Made by a program: the position numbers and the translations under genes
NCBI GenBank assembly: GCA_945787425.1
Contig: CALZHO010000011.1
Coordinates: 1 to 13,579 of the forward strand
Direction: 5' to 3'
DNA: 13,579 bases
DNA from: an uncultured Bacteroidales bacterium
Lineage (GTDB): Bacteria; Bacteroidota; Bacteroidia; Bacteroidales; Paludibacteraceae
Part shown: positions 7,901-13,579 of the stretch, in pieces
Numbering within the stretch: the stretch's first letter is position 1
How the letters are laid out: each line of letters starts with the position of its first letter
The notes under the pieces: model-generated
The model's database searches: none
What the model saw: the letters and a program-made list of their open reading frames with translations, nothing else
Told to the model about the DNA's origin: nothing

Positions 7901-8167
7901 GCTCCTGGCGAGTTTATCATCCTGACTGGTTCGCCTGTGGATAAACCGATGATTCAAAATGAATTGACTGCGTTAGAAGATATTGTGATGGATGGCTCAG
8001 TAGAAATATTGCCACCATACGATGTATGCGTGTACAATATCAATGGTCAGTTGGTTAGCCGTCAAAAGAACGCCATGTCGGCAGACATGACGGGTCTGAA
8101 TGCGGGTCTGTATATCGTACAATACGAGAAGAACGGTCAACGCGTAGCGAAGAAGATTATCCGCTAA
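4907..8167 (+). CDS. Secreted multidomain alpha-amylase (GH13) with T9SS C-terminal sorting domain
   Basis: A 1086-residue exported starch-active enzyme. Residues 1-18 are a signal peptide (MRKITLLLSLV..., cleavage AMA/Q). Next come N-terminal beta modules, including two related repeats near 271 (VRAKMPSHW) and 363 (VKAQMPAHW) that resemble CBM26-type starch-binding modules. An E-set/CBM48-like domain begins near 459 (VFVVGDFNNW), and the GH13 barrel starts near 575. GH13 regions are intact: DMVFNH at 662-667, GFRMDL with nucleophile Asp734, LEHWG with acid/base Glu770, and SHDEE with Asp826. The last 50 or so residues (VYNINGQLV...GLNAGLYIVQY...KKIIR) match the type A T9SS sorting domain, which predicts outer-membrane passage and surface anchoring or release. 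ATG 4907 gives a canonical MRK signal peptide; ATG 4895 in frame would add four residues. Exact specificity (amylase, pullulanase-like or branching-type) cannot be settled by eye. Confidence 0.93.
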   Translation: MRKITLLLSLVFATMAMAQVTTVPAIIQKGYDGKVTIIFNPNEGNKGMVGATECYAHTGVTYDGTSWQKAGTWRDGKEKYKMTKNAEGNWELKITPNMHTYYGVDASKEITQLCFVFNDGPNGEKAGKGDGGKDIFVDLVEKGLSALLVSSLPEIASLNDQTTLNCYATEDATLTLTLNGEVVTTATGREMSYTHTFSQPGNHEFVLTATNANGTATAKASTCVPSAPTKENRPAGVVNGIYYDENDHSKVTLCTYAGAKLTSATGEKKEIVVRAKMPSHWKNTIKAYTWTPGVDGKFEDPERDGDWYVVKKTGTEMYVIFVNGTTWNGDANQTEDIMVTSNTNIQITQSGSGKAQYTILGRDITVKAQMPAHWTENITALVTPAGGEQKVVTPALKDGWYEFTETCKDLTVVYRNGAATEDSHLSEPITLTDNTMLKVTQEGSAKAVCNRLIAEPAKHVFVVGDFNNWTISDDYQLKQANDSAYFWIELTGLEAQKEYAMQYVVVRADGQVKRISDLYSEKVLHSDDQYEPKKADPNLMDYPKQADGYVTVIQTNKPAYQWSEETLNFKRPDKNNLVIYELWVYDYTPERTLAAVASRLDYLVSLGVNAIELMPVTEFDGNYNWGYSPNHYFAFDKAYGTPEDMKAFVDTCHKHGIAVIVDMVFNHATGLNPMNKLYPYGEDLAYNPWFNVTAPHSDNVYEDWNHDFAPTKTMFTRALQYWLKEYKVDGFRMDLSHGLCGTTNNAMVHIADYYNNGVKAVSEDAYFILEHWGANMGSDRPALVKQGMMCWENTNDAYRKTAAGNTGSSFSNANKLGYVSYCESHDEERMQYEAKTRGVGDLKTNTNARLKRVAANVVFNVLLAGPHMIWQFEEIGYDFSINSSDASPNGTSSDNRCAKKTRPESKGYFENSIRRQQFIKIAQAIHLRTRILTDTFVAQQKPSKVDIGGKAVRTIQWKNDVFVAGNFHASSNQTVTIPEGTWYNYYEQHAQTETTVTLAPGEFIILTGSPVDKPMIQNELTALEDIVMDGSVEILPPYDVCVYNINGQLVSRQKNAMSADMTGLNAGLYIVQYEKNGQRVAKKIIR

Positions 8168-9093
8168 CGATTGACTGCTTTGACGCGATAGCCAGCGGCT
8201 TTGAGTTGGGCGAGCAGCCCATCCTCACCGCCCAAGTAAATGGCATTGAGCGTGATAAACGCCTTACCTTCACGGAGGTAGGGCGTTAATCGTTTCACCC
8301 ATTGCTGATTGCGTTGGGCATAGACCTTGTAGTCGGAGAAGGATAACGAGGTTTGGTTGTCGGGGCTCTTGACGAAATATGCCATGTCCGACAGACGTCC
8401 ATATCGATACATGTCCAGCAGCGAACGCTCGAATCGCACTTCCTTCTCGGGGTATTCTACGACTTTCTTGAGTTCTTCGCATTGCCAATGAAAAGGTTCG
8501 CGGTCGAAGAGCATATACATGGTCTCGCCTATATCGTCGAGTCCATATACAGGGATATTGGATTGTGCTGCCACTTTCTCGAAGAATGTCTCCATGGAGC
8601 GGTCTTCGTCGTAGTTGAGCCATTTTTTGAGCAATTCGTTGCGGTACATCTCTGCCAGATACGATGGTTTCATGCGTCCTAACTGATCCAGTCCCATACC
8701 CAGGTTGATGCGCAATGCCTCATCAATCTCGAGGTATTGGTCATGGCTATAGAAATTGCTCAGTCGAACCGAATCGGGTAGGAGTGCTGCTTGACGTAGG
8801 GCAGCAATGGCTTCGTAGTCTTGCATGGCAAACTCAGTAATCACTTTGTTGCACGCGGCGTAGCACTTGAACACATTGGGAATGGTGTCTAAGAAGGTCA
8901 TATCCACGATGCGGTTGGTCGCCAATACATAGGATGGCGCTGCGGCAGAGTTGCCTGAGATACGGTATAGCACTTGTGCGTGTATGGAGCCAAGAGTAAG
9001 GAGCCAAGAACCAAGAAAAATCAGTAGTATTCGTCTTGGTCGAAAGTGGTATGTCTTTGCTCTTTGTTCTTTGTCCCTTGTTCTTATCATCAT
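8164..9093 (-). CDS. TraB/GumN-family protein with both GxxH motifs lost
   Basis: A 309-residue exported protein that follows the TraB/GumN (Pfam TraB) plan: LYRISGN...PSYVLATNRI...FLDTIPN at the N-terminus, the conserved acidic ITEF strand, VYGLDDIGETMYMLF in the middle, and LGGEDGLLAQLKAAGYRVKAV at the end. Usual members carry FGTxH and GALHL, proposed metal-binding motifs of a protease-like fold; here these read LATNR (57-61) and LNAIYL (282-287), so the family histidines are absent. Function is unknown and it may be a pseudoenzyme. Residues 1-39 form a signal peptide (cleavage IHA/Q) encoded by the repeat at 8974-9075. ATG 9093 overlaps the TPR gene's stop as ATGA, implying translational coupling; a second ATG follows directly. 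Its TAG overlaps the amylase stop by 4 bases, tail to tail. Confidence 0.85.
   Translation of the reverse strand: MMIRTRDKEQRAKTYHFRPRRILLIFLGSWLLTLGSIHAQVLYRISGNSAAAPSYVLATNRIVDMTFLDTIPNVFKCYAACNKVITEFAMQDYEAIAALRQAALLPDSVRLSNFYSHDQYLEIDEALRINLGMGLDQLGRMKPSYLAEMYRNELLKKWLNYDEDRSMETFFEKVAAQSNIPVYGLDDIGETMYMLFDREPFHWQCEELKKVVEYPEKEVRFERSLLDMYRYGRLSDMAYFVKSPDNQTSLSFSDYKVYAQRNQQWVKRLTPYLREGKAFITLNAIYLGGEDGLLAQLKAAGYRVKAVNR
8974..9075 (-). repeat. 102-bp direct repeat, copy A, encoding the TraB-like signal peptide
   Basis: Ungapped match to 11031-11132, 91 of 102 bases identical by hand count. Heptamers on the coding strand flank a middle section: an ACAAAG-type run (about 9055-9082, e.g. AACAAAG) and a TCTTGGT-type run (8989-9016). 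The middle keeps the inverted arms TTCG/CGAA around a 7-base loop. It encodes the entire basic and hydrophobic part of the signal peptide (KEQRAKTY to GSIHAQ). Confidence 0.9.
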
Positions 9094-11135
9094 TGGAAGC
9101 GTGAGATTAAATTATATGCTTGATAGATGCCCAGTTCGCCTGCTTTGCTAAGGTCGGCAATACCTTTTTCGTTTTCTCCGATGTAGATATAAGTCAAACC
9201 TCGATTAAAATATGCTTCAGCAAAATCGCTATCTATGGCAATGGCTTGGGTGTAGTAGGTGATTGCGGCTTTGAAGTCCTGCTGAATACAGAGCATGTTG
9301 GCTTTGTTGTAATATGCAAAGGAGAAGTCGGGCTGGTGGTTCATGACATAATCGTAGTCGCGCATCATGAGTTCGAAGTCGGCTTTGTCGGTGGGTTCGC
9401 CCATAGCGCGTTTGTATTCCAAGTACTTATACCGCCAGTTGGCTCGACAGAAGTAGGCGAAATAGAGTGTACCGTCGAGAAGGATAGCACGTGTGGCATC
9501 GTCCAATGCGGAGGAGTAGTCTTGCACAAGCGCAAACTCAAAGGCGCGTGCGATATAAGCAGCACATAGTTGGGCATTGTGTTGCGATTGGGGGGATGCC
9601 ATCTGCTGTAGCATGTCAATCTGATGGGATAGCTGGCTTATTTGCGCAAAGTGCTGGTTCACCATGTCGGCGGTGAGGGGCATCTCCTTGGTGGTAAAGC
9701 GCAGGGGGGCAGGTAGTTGCATGCTACGGTTGTAGGCATCTACTGTGATGTGCGAATAATTGGTTTGGCGGAGTGCCGTCGATGGGGTGTTGTTGGCGTA
9801 ATAGGATAGGAAGATATTGGGTTCGTTCACAATATCGGTATAGCGTTTTTGCACGGTACCGCGTGTGTCGCTATTGTATTTGTTTTCCTCTTCGTTGCTT
9901 TCTTGATTCTGTGCGGCAAGGGTGGAGAACTCTTTGCGGCGGTCTCGTTGTTGTGGTTGGTAGTCAGCTACCTGCATATGAGTTTGCAGGGACTGTATGC
10001 TATCCTTCTTTTGCTCCATGAGGTATGCTTGTTGGCGCAATTGATATGCCTGTTGGCTGTTTCCGAGTGATGTTTGGGCTTGTGCAGCGAGGTAATAGGC
10101 GGGCAGGAAATAGGGGTAGCGCTGCATGATGGTGTTGAAGTCTTGTAGGGCTTCTTGCCACTGCTGTAGTTGCATCTGTACCATACCTCGTTGGTAATAT
10201 ATTTCTATCTGTTCAGGAGAGAGAAGTATGGCTTGCGAGAAGTCTTCTAAGGCGCGATTATAGTCGCCCACTTCTTGTCGAAGTACGCCTCGGTTGTAGT
10301 AGCATTGCGCATCGCGTGGAGCTAAGGTGACGGCTTTGTCGTAATCAGCGAGTGCGTTGCGGTAGTTATGTTTGCGGTAGTAGATGATGCCTCGGTTGAT
10401 ATAGTCGCCCGCCCATTTGCTGCCATAGTCGATGGACTTGCTCAGCGATACGAGTGCGTTGTCTGGCTGATTCAGCATGAGTTGTACTAATCCCAGAGCG
10501 GACCAGTTGGCGGGGTTCTGCGAGTCGTATTCGGTGGCTTGGACAAAGGCGTTAAGGGCGCCGATGGTGTCGTTGCTTCTCAGGCAGATGCTGCCTTTCT
10601 CGAAATGCAGAGCCGCCGACTGTGGTTCGCGATGAAGTAGGTGGTTGATGTCCTGTAGGGCGAGGTCGTATTGCTGGAGTTCTGCCAGTACATCGGCTCG
10701 CATGACGATGTAGGTTTTGTTTTCGGGGGCGAAGCGGAGGGCTTCGCTGAAATCCTGTGCGGCTTTCTCCAGTTGGTGGGTCTGCCGATAGATGTACCCG
10801 CGCGTGTAGTATGCGCCTGGCTGGAAAGGGTTGCGTTCGATGGCGGCATTGCAGTCCATTTCTGCCCCTGTGTAGTCGCCCAGTTGTATCTTGGCTATCG
10901 CGCGCAGCATGTATGGTTCGCTGAGGTAGGGCTTGAGTTTGATGACCTGATTAAAATACTGGATACTAAGCACATAATCATCGAAGTACAGGGCATTACG
11001 ACCGATGGCGGTGATGCGGTCCGTGTTGAGTTGTGCTTGTACGGAACCAAGAGTAAAGAGCCAAGAACCAAGACAAATCAGCAGTATTCGTCTCAGTCGA
11101 AAGGGGTATGTTTTTGCTCTTTGTTCTTTGTTCAT
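9090..11135 (-). CDS. Exported TPR-repeat protein
   Basis: A 681-residue exported protein built of tetratricopeptide repeats, a protein-protein interaction scaffold probably acting in the periplasm. The signal peptide (cleavage VQA/Q) is encoded by repeat copy B. About nine to ten TPRs follow (residues about 40-370), each with the G/A-Y-A-P pattern, for example YYNRGVLRQEVGDYNRALEDF. A Gln/Asn/charged linker of about 150 residues, probably disordered, separates them from about three C-terminal TPRs (FAEAYFNRGLTYIYIGENEKGIADL). No enzymatic domain is visible. ATG 11135 is preferred; an in-frame TTG at 11144 would add three residues, and a stop at 11154-11156 bounds the frame. The gene starts 18 bases after the penicillin-binding protein stop and overlaps the TraB-like gene by ATGA, so an accessory role in the cell envelope is plausible. 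Confidence 0.9.
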   Translation of the reverse strand: MNKEQRAKTYPFRLRRILLICLGSWLFTLGSVQAQLNTDRITAIGRNALYFDDYVLSIQYFNQVIKLKPYLSEPYMLRAIAKIQLGDYTGAEMDCNAAIERNPFQPGAYYTRGYIYRQTHQLEKAAQDFSEALRFAPENKTYIVMRADVLAELQQYDLALQDINHLLHREPQSAALHFEKGSICLRSNDTIGALNAFVQATEYDSQNPANWSALGLVQLMLNQPDNALVSLSKSIDYGSKWAGDYINRGIIYYRKHNYRNALADYDKAVTLAPRDAQCYYNRGVLRQEVGDYNRALEDFSQAILLSPEQIEIYYQRGMVQMQLQQWQEALQDFNTIMQRYPYFLPAYYLAAQAQTSLGNSQQAYQLRQQAYLMEQKKDSIQSLQTHMQVADYQPQQRDRRKEFSTLAAQNQESNEEENKYNSDTRGTVQKRYTDIVNEPNIFLSYYANNTPSTALRQTNYSHITVDAYNRSMQLPAPLRFTTKEMPLTADMVNQHFAQISQLSHQIDMLQQMASPQSQHNAQLCAAYIARAFEFALVQDYSSALDDATRAILLDGTLYFAYFCRANWRYKYLEYKRAMGEPTDKADFELMMRDYDYVMNHQPDFSFAYYNKANMLCIQQDFKAAITYYTQAIAIDSDFAEAYFNRGLTYIYIGENEKGIADLSKAGELGIYQAYNLISRFQ
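11031..11132 (-). repeat. 102-bp direct repeat, copy B, encoding the TPR protein signal peptide
   Basis: Second copy of the repeat at 8974-9075, in the same orientation and reading frame. Heptamers AACAAAG, AACAAAG, AGCAAAA lie at 11112-11132, and TCTTGGT, TCTTGGC, TCTTTAC, TCTTGGT at 11046-11073. Similarity stops just after the codons for the Ala-Gln cleavage site; the mature proteins (LNTDRI versus VLYRIS) are unrelated. Confidence 0.9.
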
Positions 11136-11153
11136 ACTGTCCAATGATGTCCA

Positions 11154-12713
11154 TTACTTGCATCCCGCTTCTGCATCGAACCATTCGGGCACATCAAACT
11201 GCTCCTCTATGCTGTAGCCCAGTTCCTCGTCGGCATAGACTTTCTGCATATAAAGTGCCCAGATAGGCAGTGCCATGTTGGCTCCTTGTCCTGCGGACAT
11301 GTTGTCGAAGTGGATAGAGCGGTCTTCGCCTCCTACCCATACGCCGCTGACGAGCGAAGGTGTGAAGCCCACGAACCAGCCGTCGGAGTGGTTTTGCGAA
11401 GTACCTGTCTTACCGCCCATGGGTGCTTTGAGTCCATAGCGGAAGCGTGCGCGTACGCCTGTGCCGTGGTCCATGACGTTGCGTAGCATGTATATCATCT
11501 TGTATGAGGTGGTTTCGCTGATAATTTCGTAGGTCTTGGGGGTAAAGGTTGCCAAGATATTGCCGTTGTTATCTTCGATGCGTGTGACAAAGAGTGGTTC
11601 TACACGGATACCCTTGTTGGGAAAGGTGGTGTAGGCATCGACCATCTCTTTCACGCTCACCTCGCATGGACCGAGACAGAGACTGACAACAGGGTCGAGC
11701 TGCCCTTCGATACCGAAGGAGCGCATCATGCGTACCAGTTGTTCGGGGGTGAAGAGCGACATGAGGTAGGCGGTGATCCAGTTGCTGGATTTCTCCAGAC
11801 CCCAGTTGAGGGTGACCATTTCGCCTTGATTGGCGTGGTGGTCATCGCGTGGCGTCCATGCTACGCCATTACCATCGACGAGTGTGATGGAGTCATTGAC
11901 CGTGCTATCGCAAGGCCACATACCTTCGTCCATCGCTAATGTGAAGAGGTAGGGCTTGATAGTAGAGCCCACTTGACGGCGACCAGAAGTCACCATGTCG
12001 TATTGGAAGTGTGTGAAGTTGGGTCCTCCCACGTATGCTTTCACAGCGCCAGAGTGTGCCTCCATGGACATGAATCCGCAACGCAAGAAGTGTTTGTTCC
12101 AGCGTATGGAGTCCATAGGTGTCATGGTGGTGTCTATGAGTCCGTTGTATGAGAACACGCGCATGGCTACAGGGGTATTGAAAGTCTTTTTGATCTCGGT
12201 CTCGCTCATGCCTTGTTTTTTGAGAACGCGATAGCGATCGGTCTGGCGCATGGAGCGATTCATGATAGCATCAATATCCTCGGGCGTGAGGTCTTGAGAA
12301 AAGGGAGCATAACTCTTGCGGCGTTTCTCGCGGAAGAAACGCTTTTGCAGGTCTTGCATATGTTCGCTCACCGACTCTTCGGCATATTGTTGCATGCGTG
12401 AGTCGATGGTGGTGTAGATGCGTAGTCCGTCTTGATAGAGGTCATAGGGAGTGCCGTCGGGCTTATGATTTTTATTGCAGAAACCGTAGAGCGGGTTCTC
12501 GTACCATTGGCGTTTGTCTATCTGGTATTGCAGTTGATTCCACTCGGAGTATTGGCTGGCTTTGGGCTCTTTGGCTGTCAGCACTTGTCGCAGATATTCG
12601 CGGAAGTAGGGGGCTATACCTTGTTTGTGGTCCACGGATTGGTATTTGAGTTCGATGGGCAATGCTTTGAGCGAGTCGCATACTTGGGTGGTGATATATT
12701 CGTATTTGCACAT
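11154..12713 (-). CDS. Class A penicillin-binding protein (PBP1A type), transpeptidase part after a frameshift
   Basis: The 3' portion of a bifunctional peptidoglycan synthase, in a frame shifted by one base from the upstream portion. It holds the linker/UB2H-like and penicillin-binding transpeptidase domains that cross-link stem peptides in the periplasm. Active-site motifs are intact: STIK with catalytic Ser at residue 250, SSN at 309-311, and KTGT at 435-438 (numbered from Met 12713). The C-terminus is short, ending soon after WALYMQKVYADEELGY. The frame is open upstream of Met 12713 as far as the shift (TLNRRNTVLNQ), matching the family, so this Met is internal and not the true start. Joined across the shift, the whole is about 762 residues, normal for Bacteroidetes PBP1A. 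Confidence 0.9.
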   Translation of the reverse strand: MCKYEYITTQVCDSLKALPIELKYQSVDHKQGIAPYFREYLRQVLTAKEPKASQYSEWNQLQYQIDKRQWYENPLYGFCNKNHKPDGTPYDLYQDGLRIYTTIDSRMQQYAEESVSEHMQDLQKRFFREKRRKSYAPFSQDLTPEDIDAIMNRSMRQTDRYRVLKKQGMSETEIKKTFNTPVAMRVFSYNGLIDTTMTPMDSIRWNKHFLRCGFMSMEAHSGAVKAYVGGPNFTHFQYDMVTSGRRQVGSTIKPYLFTLAMDEGMWPCDSTVNDSITLVDGNGVAWTPRDDHHANQGEMVTLNWGLEKSSNWITAYLMSLFTPEQLVRMMRSFGIEGQLDPVVSLCLGPCEVSVKEMVDAYTTFPNKGIRVEPLFVTRIEDNNGNILATFTPKTYEIISETTSYKMIYMLRNVMDHGTGVRARFRYGLKAPMGGKTGTSQNHSDGWFVGFTPSLVSGVWVGGEDRSIHFDNMSAGQGANMALPIWALYMQKVYADEELGYSIEEQFDVPEWFDAEAGCK

Positions 12714-13443
12714 CTGGTTGAGTACCGTATTGCGGCGATTGAGGGTTTTCAGGACGACGGCGAGGGTTGTAGAGTGAGGGGTTTTTACACATACCCACGA
12801 GCATGGCTGCTTCCTCTATTTTCAGTTCGGCAGGGGTGGTGCTGAAATATACTTGTGCAGCGGATTTGATACCCACAGCGTTGTAGAGGAAGTCAAACTG
12901 ATTGAGGTACATGGTCAGTATCTCTTCTTTGGAGTAGAGTCGTTCCAGTTTGGTAGCAATGACCCATTCGATAGGTTTTTGCAGGGCGCGTTCGAAGATA
13001 TTGTTGACGCGAGGCGACCATAACTGCTTGGCTAATTGCTGTGTGATGGTACTGCCGCCACCAGCTTTGCCGAGCATGATGATGGCACGGAAAAGTGATT
13101 TCACATCCACGCCCGTATGGTCATAGTAGCGCACATCTTCGGTGGCAATGAGGGCGTTAATCATGTTGGGCGAAATATCGTTGTAGGTCACACCGACACG
13201 ATTCTCGTTGCGGTAGTATCGTCCCAGCAGTTGCAAGTCGGAGGAAATGACTTCTGTTGCGAACTTGTTTTTGGGGTTTTGCAGTTCGTCCAGCGGAGGT
13301 AGATAGCCCAACCACCCCTGTGTGATCATGCAAAAGATGGCAACGATGGATACGATACACACGCTGAAGAGACTCCAGAAGTAAGCTGTGAAGCGCTTGT
13401 TAAAGGTCTTATGGTCTGTTTGTTTGGTTACATTCTTTTCCAT
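12472..13443 (-). CDS. Class A penicillin-binding protein (PBP1A type), N-terminal and glycosyltransferase part
   Basis: The 5' portion of the same gene. It has a short cytoplasmic tail, one membrane segment (about 21-45, FWSLFSVCIVSIVAIF) and a GT51 glycosyltransferase domain that polymerises lipid II into glycan strands. GT51 motifs are complete: EDVRYYDHTG with catalytic Glu102, GGSTITQQLAKQL at 129-141, ERALQKPIEW near 151-160, then MYLNQFDFLYNAVGIKSAAQVYF. True homology runs to about Glu232 (NPSLYNPRRRPE, base 12748). The remaining 91 codons to the stop at 12472 are the wrong frame over the transpeptidase part. Start ATG 13443 follows an A/T-rich leader without Shine-Dalgarno and lies about 25 bases after the inferred transcription start. 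If the shift is real, the product would be a membrane-bound glycosyltransferase with a nonsense tail. Confidence 0.9.
   Translation of the reverse strand: MEKNVTKQTDHKTFNKRFTAYFWSLFSVCIVSIVAIFCMITQGWLGYLPPLDELQNPKNKFATEVISSDLQLLGRYYRNENRVGVTYNDISPNMINALIATEDVRYYDHTGVDVKSLFRAIIMLGKAGGGSTITQQLAKQLWSPRVNNIFERALQKPIEWVIATKLERLYSKEEILTMYLNQFDFLYNAVGIKSAAQVYFSTTPAELKIEEAAMLVGMCKNPSLYNPRRRPENPQSPQYGTQPDVQIRIYHHPSMRLAQSIAHRTQIPIRGPQTRYSPLLPRISATSADSQRAQSQPILRVESTAIPDRQTPMVREPALRFLQ
12745..12750 (-). other. Frameshift site in the PBP1A gene
   Basis: The coding strand reads CCT GAA AAC CCT in the upstream frame, with four A after the G. The downstream frame continues as ACC CTC AAT CGC. Dropping one A (or adding two) joins the two halves into a continuous family-like sequence. 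A homopolymer miscount in reads or assembly is as likely as a true mutation. Confidence 0.85.
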
Positions 13444-13473
13444 AGTGTATATATTTTTTTGCTAATTAACCGA

Positions 13474-13505
13474 CAAAGGTACGCTTTTTTTCTTATATAT
13501 GCAAG
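13474..13505 (-). promoter_or_regulatory. Promoter of the PBP1A-TPR-TraB-like operon
   Basis: On the minus strand TACCTTTG (13481 to 13474) is an exact -7 match. CTTG (13505-13502) supplies the TTG core of the -33 box at a 20-base distance. It faces the penicillin-binding protein gene, and no other promoter is visible before the TPR or TraB-like genes. Confidence 0.72.
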
Positions 13506-13559
13506 CGTAAACCGTTTTTTTGTTGATAAAAGTTGCGGCATGCTTACCGAACGCGAGTG

Positions 13560-13567
13560 CAAAGGTA
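13560..13567 (-). promoter_or_regulatory. Second -7 box at the window edge, pointing the same way
   Basis: TACCTTTG on the minus strand (13567 to 13560). Its -33 partner would lie outside the window. It may be a second, upstream promoter of the envelope operon or the start of a short RNA; bases 13482-13559 contain no gene I can see. Confidence 0.4.
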
Positions 13568-13579
13568 GTAATAAAATCG

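Noticed and set aside
11133..11144. TTG at 11144 as start of the TPR protein.
   Set aside because: An ATG three codons later gives a normal signal peptide at a typical operon spacing of 18 bases; the TTG has no supporting ribosome site.
11154..12713. Met at 12713 as a real independent start of a soluble transpeptidase.
   Set aside because: The frame upstream of it continues the PBP1A family sequence up to the shift, and a protein from here would have no signal peptide or membrane anchor.
12741..12753. Programmed ribosomal frameshift making a regulated PBP1A product.
   Set aside because: Joining the frames needs +1 (or -2) slippage. No -1 type slippery heptamer is in phase, and no internal Shine-Dalgarno or strong downstream structure was seen. 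Error or mutation is simpler.
1..13579. A defence system, toxin-antitoxin pair, prophage or transposase as the hidden novelty.
   Set aside because: Every large reading frame is accounted for by envelope, translation or starch genes, and no such domains were seen on either strand.

Overview
The window comes from a member of the Bacteroidota, most likely order Bacteroidales. Four of the intergenic starts carry the Bacteroidetes sigma-ABfr promoter form (TTTG or TTG, about 19-20 bases, then TAnnTTTG). Shine-Dalgarno sites are mostly absent. YidC has the long periplasmic domain usual in this phylum, and the amylase ends in a type IX secretion (T9SS) sorting domain. I cannot assign a genus.

Layout. 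The left part (1-3236) reads leftward: yidC (membrane insertase), a secreted outer-membrane beta-barrel protein of unknown role, and engB (ribosome-assembly GTPase, cut by the window edge). A divergent promoter region (3237-3470) separates yidC from a rightward tRNA-Pro(TGG) with its own terminator. A palindromic terminator then ends the leftward mnmA (tRNA 2-thiouridylase). Overlapping divergent promoters (4818-4865) drive mnmA leftward and a 3.3-kb secreted multidomain alpha-amylase (GH13 with N-terminal modules and a T9SS tail) rightward. The amylase meets a leftward envelope operon stop-to-stop. That operon runs, in transcription order, from a bifunctional class A penicillin-binding protein (split by a frameshift at about 12745-12750), through a TPR-repeat protein, to a TraB/GumN-family protein. 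Its junctions are 18 bases and an ATGA overlap.

How the genes work together. Most of the window is housekeeping for envelope and translation: protein insertion (YidC), ribosome maturation (EngB), tRNA thiolation (MnmA) and peptidoglycan synthesis (PBP1A). The amylase is an isolated starch-degrading secreted enzyme, with no susC/susD genes in view. I see no defence system, CRISPR array, toxin-antitoxin pair, transposase or phage gene.

The most unusual signal is a set of short repeats, several built from imperfect 7-bp units, that sit inside genes and appear to have been taken into proteins. A 102-bp repeat (about 89% identical by hand count) encodes almost the whole signal peptide of both the TPR protein and the TraB-like protein. 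Six 7-bp units plus a C/G-rich inverted repeat form an in-frame insertion in the C-terminal domain of mnmA. Another small palindrome encodes the segment after the signal peptide of the outer-membrane protein. A related heptamer-plus-hairpin cassette lies between yidC and that gene. The yidC leader holds a distinct array of six 10-bp units. Separately, the TraB-like protein has lost both GxxH motifs of its family and looks like a pseudoenzyme.
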